A stretch of DNA of 64,000 nucleotides from Folioceros fuciformis (lineage: Eukaryota; Anthocerotophyta; Anthocerotopsida; Anthocerotales). The stretch is taken from NCBI GenBank assembly GCA_049999805.1, contig JBNGIO010005877.1, forward strand, positions 1 to 64,000, written 5' to 3'. Made by a program: the position numbers and the translations under genes. The stretch's first letter is position 1. The number at the start of each line of letters is the position of its first letter. Shown here in pieces: positions 53,301-64,000 of the stretch. Below the pieces are notes generated by a model. That model searched no databases and was not told the DNA's origin. It saw only the letters and a program-made list of their open reading frames with translations.

Positions 53301-55936
53301 ATTTCAAGAGGATGAATGCTTACGCCCTCTCACGTGTCAGTGGACACAAAAGCACTTGGTACCTCAATCCCAGCAGTATGGAACGCTTTGACCATCTCCT
53401 TAAACTCTTTAGCTGCTGCTAACGGTCCGCCTCCTTTGCTTGCATACCGACTCATGGGTGCAAAGAAATTAATGGTCGAGTAACCCCAGGTATTGACCTG
53501 TACAAGATTAAAGTTCCCGTAAAAAAAAATCTCAAAAGCTGCTTTCCAGTGTTCCAATTTATGCAAGAACCATACCATGTGTTCCCTTGGATTTGGGCGC
53601 CTTTGAAACTCCAGTTCATCAAATTCAAAAACGGGCAGAAGCTCCACTGCATTCACACCCAACTCAACCAAGTGGGGAATCTGAAAAGTCCACCCACACA
53701 AAAAAGTACCACTGCTAAGAAACACCTTAAACCACGGAATACCAGGTGACACGATCATTGAACTTGAACACGAATCCAAACCAACCTTCTCGATCACACC
53801 GAGGTAGCTGCCTCGAACAGAGGAATCAAGTCCAGAGGACTCATCCATGGTGAAGGCTCGAACATTCATCTCATATACGACCAGGTCTTTCTGTCCTCCA
53901 TTCCCACAAAACCACGGGAGCCATGACGCATCAGGGCTTAATCTGTAACATCAAGCTGAATTGGACAGTACTGGACAGTTTGGTACAGACAATTTCTGTA
54001 ACCAACTCTGCCAAGAAGCTGTTCAATACCTCAGCTAGGGCAGGTAGCTGATAGTCCTTCCCCCAATCAAAAGGATCACTGGAGAAATCGTAGGTGCCAA
54101 GAAATTGTGTTTTTCTATGCTTCACATCTCCAAAAATCAGGCGACCATTAATATGCTTTGCATAGGGGTCCAGTAATATATTCTTCTTATCGAAGCGGTG
54201 TCCCTTTTCCCATCCTTGTGGACCATCCACACGATATCCATAGGAGACGCCAGTCACTGGCAGATTCTGTTCCACCAGAAATTTTCCAGAGATCAGTCTA
54301 CCCAGTCAGCTTACTCCATAAGCTGTCAAATGCAATCAATTTTAACTACGAGATGTAAGCTTCCCAGGGCCCAAACGAAACAAAGAAGCAATACCCACCA
54401 AGCTCACCCCATAAGGTCAGCTGCACGTTCCCATACCTCTACACAAGCGTGCCAGACATTCCCAGTCCTTTGCTTGAGCGGATCCAAAACAAATTCTTGT
54501 CCCGGAACATCGGAGTTGTTGGGGTCCAGAAATCTGTGGACAACAACAAAATTTCAAGTCCTGCCTTGAGATTAACTGACCATTACAACGAACTCCACCC
54601 CAAATCTGCCTATAACCATAGCCTTCAAAGAAGACGCCACTGACACCAGCGAAAACCTCAGAGCGATTCCCTGTCCTCCACTGAAAACTGTTCTAGACAG
54701 GGAACAATAAGGCCTTACAAACAGAGAGTGACAGCTGTCGCATGCTGAGAGAAGAGAGCAAAGTTGACCCCATTTTCCACTTTGGAAGCACCAAGAGGGG
54801 AGGCCTTGCCTGAGGTTACTTTGAAGCTTTTCTGATTTGAAGTCACAACCGGATAGCCTGCCTGCATGATAAAATATATCTACAAAATAAGGAAGCTGAG
54901 AGGACCCTGTCCACAAGTTGCACACGGCACTAAGCAGGGAGGTTGTTGCTCCGCCTAAGAGTTAAGGCATGCAAACAACCTGCTGAACGGCGGCACCCAC
55001 ACCCGACAAAAGCTCCGCACGCCCCTGCCATAAGAAAACTTACATTCATTTCGTCCAGACACTAGCGAGCCCACGATTATGCATAGAGGAACCTGGGCTG
55101 TGGCTTCCACCAGTACAGTTATTTACCTCGGACCTTCTGAGCACTATCCTCTCATACATAATCCCACAGAGCCTCCTTTGATCATCTAAAGGCCTCGTGA
55201 GAGGACGGCCGACCTCCTGATTCCAGGACAAGCTCAGAGGGCGCATATGTGAAGCTGCCTCCGCAAAGCGAGTAGCAATGCGAGACCCAAACCGACAGTA
55301 TTAACCCTTCAGCTGGTGAGCTCGACGGGCAATCTAGACATACCATGATGGAGCAGGTTGGTCCTTCGCAGATCTGATGCAATTCAATCCAACGAGATGG
55401 GCGCCTGATAGGCGTCGTTGCATGTAGCCTGCAAGGACACATTCATAATGAATAGTAATAGTAATGGCGTATTAAACCGATAACTCATCATACTGAGTGG
55501 ATCGAATATGGAACTTTCCCTAATGCGTGACTTTGTTCGAAATTTAACTCTGGTTAGAACATGCACTTGTTGCCACTAGTCCTCACCTCCCGATGCGAGA
55601 TGTCGCAGCTGCCGTCTTGAAGCACGAGGCGCTCAAATACAACAAATGGTGGCGGCAGGAAGGCCGGGGTCGTGTGCTTTGGGACACCGGCTTCGTAGCA
55701 AAGCAAATCACCGGCGGGTGCGCCAGGAAGCTTTTTCCAGGCAAACTCACAGGTCGTCCATTCCGCGGGCCCCTAGCGAAGCCTGGCCCCAACACGGGCA
55801 ACTCCATGAGAGCCGCTTCTGCGGCCACCGGATTGTTCTTTGAAACAGCTGGCGGGCGTCCTCGATCAAATCTGGCACAGCCCTCGCAGAAAGCAGCAAC
55901 CAGCGCTGCTGCGGCTTCGGTAAAGCTTAAGGTCAT
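50348..55936 (-). CDS. ISA3: ISA3-type isoamylase (starch debranching enzyme), 24 exons
   Basis: Exons, 5' to 3': 55936-55587, 55428-55344, 55258-55127, 54861-54719, 54533-54437, 54266-54030, 53890-53786, 53680-53576, 53497-53363, 53247-53161, 53052-52995, 52878-52815, 52639-52540, 52424-52324, 52246-52195, 52120-52058, 51905-51816, 51696-51624, 51487-51408, 51281-51177, 51059-50961, 50834-50773, 50663-50549, 50461-50348; 883 residues, all in phase. The Ala/Ser-rich first exon fits a plastid transit peptide. CBM48-like part: [20 protein letters not shown]13 core: [24 protein letters not shown] (nucleophile Asp), IAEPWDCGG (acid/base Glu), [11 protein letters not shown] (transition-state Asp). 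C-terminal domain: [14 protein letters not shown], ending AILLHAKP. It hydrolyses al alpha-1,6 branches during starch breakdown. Sequence is closest to the ISA3 class ([26 protein letters not shown]). Start divergent from cyclin T. Confidence 0.93.
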
Positions 55937-56171
55937 AACAGATGCTTGAACGAGCGAAGGTGACCGATGTTGAGTTAATTTTAGGGTTTCTGGAGTCCGG
56001 AAGAACGCGGCCGAGACAACGAGTTCTCTTTGGCAAGGCTTTGCCGCTGAGACCACCTGCCGTTGATACAGACCGGTTGGTCATCTGGGTGCCGGCGGCT
56101 GTGCTGCAGCAGGCAACGGAGTGGAGCGGGGAAGGCAGGGTGCTAGGTTTTGCGGAGACTTGGGCGTTTCT
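55937..56171. promoter_or_regulatory. 235-bp bidirectional promoter (ISA3 / cyclin T)
   Basis: The start codons of ISA3 (minus) and cyclin T (plus) are only 235 bases apart, so both core promoters and 5' UTRs must lie here. GC-rich, with no clear TATA box. Confidence 0.55.
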
Positions 56172-58703
56172 ATGGCTGGAATACTGGCAGGGGACGCATC
56201 AACAGCTGGAGGGGGCTCGGCTATTACTTCTGGCAAGTTGGAGGAACCTGACCACTCCAGCTCCAACTGGTATTTCGCGAGGGAGGAGATCGAGCGCCAT
56301 TCTCCCTCCCGGAAGGACAGCATCGACCTGAAGAAGGAGACCTATTTCCGGAAGTCCTACTGCACCTTTTTGCAGGATCTTGGCATGCGCCTGAAAGTGT
56401 GAGTATTCCCTTGCCCTTGTGGCTCTGTTGTTAAGCGCTAGGTATTAGGCCTATGTGATGGTAGGCGTGTCGGTGCACCTGAGAAACCATGGTTTTATCT
56501 GGAGCAATCTGGTTTGGTGCAGGCCTCAAGTTACTATCGCAACTGCGATAGTTTTCTGTCACCGCTTTTTCCTCCGGCAGTCACATCTCAAGAACGATAG
56601 ACTTGTGAGTACTCATCAAGTCGATGAGAGGGCTCCGTCTGTGAGAAGGGCGGTTTCCATTCCTTTTTCACTTCCGCCCTATCCCTCTCATCTAGTACGG
56701 TGTTTACTTGGCGGCTCACGCCGATGGATCGTTTTCTTGCAGACGATTGCTACTATCTGCATGTTTCTGGCTGGCAAAGTTGAAGAAACCCCTCGTGGGC
56801 TCGTGGATGTTATTCTTATGAGCTACGAGATACGATTCAAGAAAGATTCGGCAGCTATCCAGCGGGTGAAATCAAAGCGCCAGGTGAGCGACGGCCTCGG
56901 CCTTTGTGCGGCTAGAAGGGCTACTTAAGGTTATCCTTTGTTGTTGTGGAATCCAAACATGTGGTTAAGCGAAGGCGCTTCTTGCAGGAGGTGATTGAGG
57001 AGCAAAAGGAGCTTGTGCTTGTTGGTGAGCGCCTTGTATTAACAACTCTGGGTTTTGACCTCAATATTCATCATCCATATAAGCCACTTGTGGCTGCAAT
57101 TAAGAAGTTCAAAGTGGCTCAGAATGCTCTAGCCCAAGTGGCCTGGAACTTCGTGAATGATGGGTAAGTTCACGCGTAGTGTCTAAACAGCTCAAAGCTG
57201 CTTATTCAGGTGTTTCATTGGCCAAAGGCGTGTTTTACGGCGTTTATCGTGGTATTCAATGAATGAAGCAATGGAAGGGGGTGTGCAGGCTGCGCACGTC
57301 ACTTTGCTTGCAATTCAAACCTCATCACATTGCAGCTGGGGCTATCTTCCTTGCGGCTAAGTTTCTCAAGGTTAAGCTGCCCTCTGATGGTGAAAAGGTT
57401 TGGTGGCAAGAGTTCGAGGTCACTCCAAGGCAGTTGGAAGGTGACCATCATATCAGTACGTGATTCGTGACACCCCTGATTAGTTGTCGTTTCAGTGGTT
57501 CTTATCAACCCTTGTTGTGTTGAATTTGCAGAAGTGAGTAACCAGATGCTGGAGCTCTACGAACAAAACAAAGCTGGTGGGATCGCTGGTCCTGGTGCTG
57601 GTTCAAAGAGTGATCCCAGTATCAGTGTAGGTATCACGAAGACAGGGCTTGCTACAGCATCACATGGCAGGATACACAAGGTGGAGGACGGCCCAGCAAC
57701 ATCACGAATGGACGACTATGAGGGTCACTCAGCACGCCACACTGTCGGCAGCACTAAAACAGGGCAGCTAGCTCCATCCCATGAAAGGATAATCAAGTCG
57801 GAGGAGGGCCCTGCTGCTTCGCGAATGGATGACTATGAGGGGCACTCAGGACGACATACTCCTGCTGCGAAATCCGACAAGCATGCTAATGGTGTGGCTG
57901 ATACTAAAATGGCGAATGGACATCATCCTGGCTCAAGACCAAGTGCAGCTGTCGATGCAGAGGATGGTGCAGCAAGTCCTCGAGGTGATGATGAGTATGA
58001 AGCTCATTCGGCACGGTACATCGGTTCGGTTTCCAATCCTGACAAGCAAAATAATGGTATCGCGGATGTGAAAATGGAGCCAGTTGACTGTGATCCAAGG
58101 CAAGCGTCTGGGAATGGGGAGTTGAAAGATGGAGAGAGACATGTCGATGGGGAGCTCAAGGTGAAGTCAGAACCAGTGTCGGTGAAACTTGAGGTTGTGG
58201 AAGAGGACAGGAAGTCGTGGGGAGGTTTGGAGGACAACAAGGACAAGGACAGTGAAAGGTCCAAGCACGATAGGCGTGGGAAAGCTAAATACCCTACTCA
58301 TAGAGTAGAACAGATGGATGCCCTTCCGGAGAGAGGGGAGGATGGTGAGCTTCCCACCACCAGTGCTCAGGAACCATCCCGATCACCGAGGCCTGCAGAG
58401 CGGAGATCTTCGATGACCACCTCAGCTGAAAGGAGTGCTAGCCCCTCATCTCAGAAACGGAGATGGGAGAGTCGTGAGCCTCACAGGGGCAGGGACGGTG
58501 GCAGCCACGACAAGTGGTCTGGAGGGACGAGCACCTATAGGCATGGCGGCCATAACAGGAACGATGGTCACTACCACCACTCGAACTCTTACCCGCATCA
58601 CCAATACCGGCAGGAAGGGGAAAGAGAGCAGCGGTACCATCCACGAGATAGGGATTGGGAGCGGGACCATAAAAAGCCTCGTCATGAGCACGGGCAGTAC
58701 TGA
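56172..58703 (+). CDS. CYCT: cyclin T (P-TEFb-type cyclin), 6 exons
   Basis: Exons 56172-56398, 56523-56604, 56743-56883, 56988-57163, 57289-57440 and 57532-58703 give 649 residues. Two cyclin boxes span about residues 30-265: [102 protein letters not shown] and [13 protein letters not shown]. This is the plant cyclin T signature, partner of CDKC kinases that phosphorylate the RNA polymerase II tail. The last exon codes for a 390-residue disordered tail with three diverged repeats around [13 protein letters not shown] and an Arg/His-rich end ([16 protein letters not shown]), resembling the His-rich tail of animal cyclin T1. ATG 56172 follows an in-frame GTG only. Confidence 0.93.
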
Positions 58704-59421
58704 AATTGTGCCTTGCAAGAAGCCTTATACCATATGAGTTGTATGTTGACTACTAAGGACGTAGGAAAATGCTGGATTTATTAGAAAGGGCTGTTCGCCA
58801 TTAATTTAAGGATATGGTTTCGGCCCGTTGAGATGTAAACCAGTCAGTTTTTGATGGCTGGAACATTCTTTAACAGTGGATCTGACGTCAGAGGAGTTAC
58901 ACGGCCCTTTGAGTGTCAAGCTGGCAGAATTGTTGCCGATCATATCATAGCTTTTGCAGGTATGTTTGTGGAGCAGTGAATGGCTGTGAGACGAGTTTTG
59001 CTTCATATAAATGAGTTTCACAGTATTGTTTGAATGACATGTTTTCCATTGCGAATATTATACAATAAAAGCTTTATCTAGTTTAGTTTGCTTAGAGTTG
59101 TTTACATGAGAACATTACCAAGCAATAACTGTGAACTCTGGTAAAGAGTTACACGCGTATTCAATTCTGATAGCACCACCACAGGTTACAGAAAACCAGG
59201 GTTAAATCGAAATTTCCAGGAACGAACAAGTTAACAGGACGAACTTCCATCGTCTCGGGGTGGCACAAATGATAAACAAATTTCCGAAAAATAGGCAAAA
59301 TATCTTGACCACCATCAAATTTCAGCTGATGGCTGTGAAGTACTAGTATACACATCCGGCGCTTCACGAGGATGAACAACACGCCCGGCGCTTCAAGAGG
59401 ATGAACTACAAAAATTGGACG
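58704..59421. other. tail-to-tail 3' UTR region (cyclin T / PECT1)
   Basis: About 720 bases between convergent stops. AT-rich, with aataaa-like words (about 59062-59070, tacaataaaagc) that could be a polyadenylation signal for cyclin T. No gene seen. Confidence 0.5.
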
Positions 59422-63064
<3,643 letters not shown>

Positions 63065-63161
63065 GGAAAGTCAACACACCCCCACCCAAACGCAAAAGTG
63101 TGCTCGAGAGTCGTGGAGCTCGGGGCACTTTTGCGTTTGGGTGCTGATGTGTTGATTTTCC
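63065..63161. repeat. 97-base imperfect inverted repeat (hairpin), 36-base arms
   Basis: Left arm 63065-63100 starts ggaaagtcaacacac and ends ccaaacgcaaaagtg; the reverse complement of the right arm 63126-63161 starts ggaaaatcaacacat and ends ccaaacgcaaaagtg. The arms agree at about 32 of 36 positions around a 25-base loop. It lies about 250 bases downstream (minus strand) of the XRI1-like stop. It could be a small RNA precursor, a 3' UTR structure or a remnant of a tiny transposon. Confidence 0.85.
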
Positions 63162-63410
63162 CCAGCCTCCGGAACATAGCGGCATCCATCTTTCAGATTC
63201 GGACCTTTACACAGCATTTGCCTGGAGCGGATGAGGACTGGGTTCCCAATTCTTTCTCGCCGTGCTCTTGGGATTCAAGCAAGACTGGATGACCAAACTG
63301 CTGCTACGCAGCATTATGACTCACAACGCGACTTGATTCATCTACCATTGGAGGAGGGTGGCCTGTATACAGTCCCCTCTTCCGGAGTCCGGGAGAGATT
63401 TGAGAGCTAA

Positions 63411-64000
63411 TTAGTCCTTGGTCCTGATAATTGTCACTGACCCGGTGCCCTGAGTGTGGATGGTTCTCAGGCTCACCACCGACTTGCCGGAAAGGCCTAT
63501 GCCGGTTTCCGAGGGGTTGGGCCGGCTGGCTTCCTCGGCGAAGGGTGGAAAAGCTGGAACACCAGAGCGGGCCTTGGGAGTCGAAATCCTCTGATTTATG
63601 TCTTCCAATGTCACGTTGCCCTCCACTCCAGGAAGGGGTTTCACGACGTCGAACGGACAGAAGGGCAGGGGTGTCACTGGTTGTGGTTTGCGCGGAGTTG
63701 ATAGCTGGCTGCCTGCAGTGGCCACAAAAGCAGTGCAGTGTCTGCCACAGCTCAGAACAAGGTCTGGGAGGAATGGGTTGCTCCGTGTCACCACTTCACA
63801 AACTCACCAGGAGTTGACGGCCTGCTGGGAAAAGGTGTGCAAGGTCCTTGTCCAGCAATTTCTTCACGGACTGAACGCCCACGCCTTACCAGCATCTGCA
63901 AACCTGAAAAACAATGACCACAGTCTCACTCTCTTCATCACACATGAAGAGAGCAAAACCATCACCCCCACTAATATCCCTCTTCCTACCTGAGGATGCA
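63411..64000 (-). CDS. XRI1-like protein, 3' end (cut by window edge)
   Basis: Last exon 63712-63411 and the exon before it, about 63903-63808, join in phase; a donor (CCTCAG|GTAGGA near 63990) shows another exon running off the right edge. The encoded C-terminus contains FPSRPSTP, PLPFCPFDVVKPLPGVEG, VTLEDINQRI, then SGKSVVSLRTIHTQGTGSVT and ends IIRTKD. The order KPxxxEGxVTLxDINxRI … LSGKxVVxLxxIxTxGxGxITIIRTK is, from memory, that of the plant XRI1 (X-ray induced transcript 1) family, involved in DNA damage response and meiosis. Only about 130 residues are visible; the N-terminus is outside the window. Confidence 0.72.

Noticed and set aside
55593-55949. 119-codon plus-strand frame overlapping the ISA3 first exon
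   Set aside because: The minus strand ends at a consensus donor and splices in phase into ISA3, with a transit-peptide-like product; the plus frame is its shadow.

Overview
The window is nuclear DNA of a photosynthetic streptophyte. Support comes from a plastid-targeted photosystem I subunit PsaD, a lycopene beta-cyclase, an ISA3-type starch debranching enzyme, the plant-type SDR/quinone-oxidoreductase fusion NQR, a plant cyclin T, and four large PLS-class PPR genes, one ending in a DYW deaminase. Genes are densely packed, introns are short (about 60-850 bases, GT-AG with a few GC-AG), and PPR, HGH1, PsaD and M50-type genes appear intronless. The very large PLS-PPR arrays suggest a seedless land plant or close relative, but the species cannot be fixed from this sequence. 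Exon boundaries below were read by eye from splice signals, phase and protein continuity.

Layout. 1-40 kb is gene-rich: end of an unknown gene; KH/CCHC RNA-binding protein; NQR fusion (17 exons); a head-to-head pair of paralogous PPR-E+ genes with 7 and 10 near-identical PLS triplets; HGH1; lycopene beta-cyclase; an unknown protein with 62-residue repeats; acyl-CoA-binding protein; DNA polymerase lambda (15 exons); a third PPR-E+ gene; an HELSH (M50B-like) membrane protein; a PLAC8 Cys-rich membrane protein; PsaD; a DYW PPR gene whose 5' end falls at an assembly gap; and a bacterial/fungal-looking peroxiredoxin.

40-50 kb is AT-rich and repeat-rich: a PIF/Harbinger transposase split into two halves by about 3.2 kb that carries a degraded host-gene fragment, a 24-bp minisatellite and F-box gene remnants; a possible Harbinger ORF1 remnant; an 88-bp tandem array; and an assembly gap.

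50-64 kb is gene-rich again: ISA3 (24 exons) divergent from cyclin T over 235 bases; PECT1 (phosphoethanolamine cytidylyltransferase); another gap; a 97-base hairpin-forming inverted repeat; and the 3' end of an XRI1-like gene that leaves the window.

Functions are mostly housekeeping: plastid (PsaD, LCYB, ISA3), organelle RNA processing (PPRs), lipid (ACBP, PECT1), DNA repair (Pol lambda, XRI1-like), transcription (cyclin T) and translation factor folding (HGH1). I see no operon-like pathway cluster; neighbours share divergent promoters or converge tail to tail. The most unusual structures are the inverted PPR pair with homogenised triplets, the nested Harbinger locus, the unknown 618-residue repeat protein and the 97-base hairpin.
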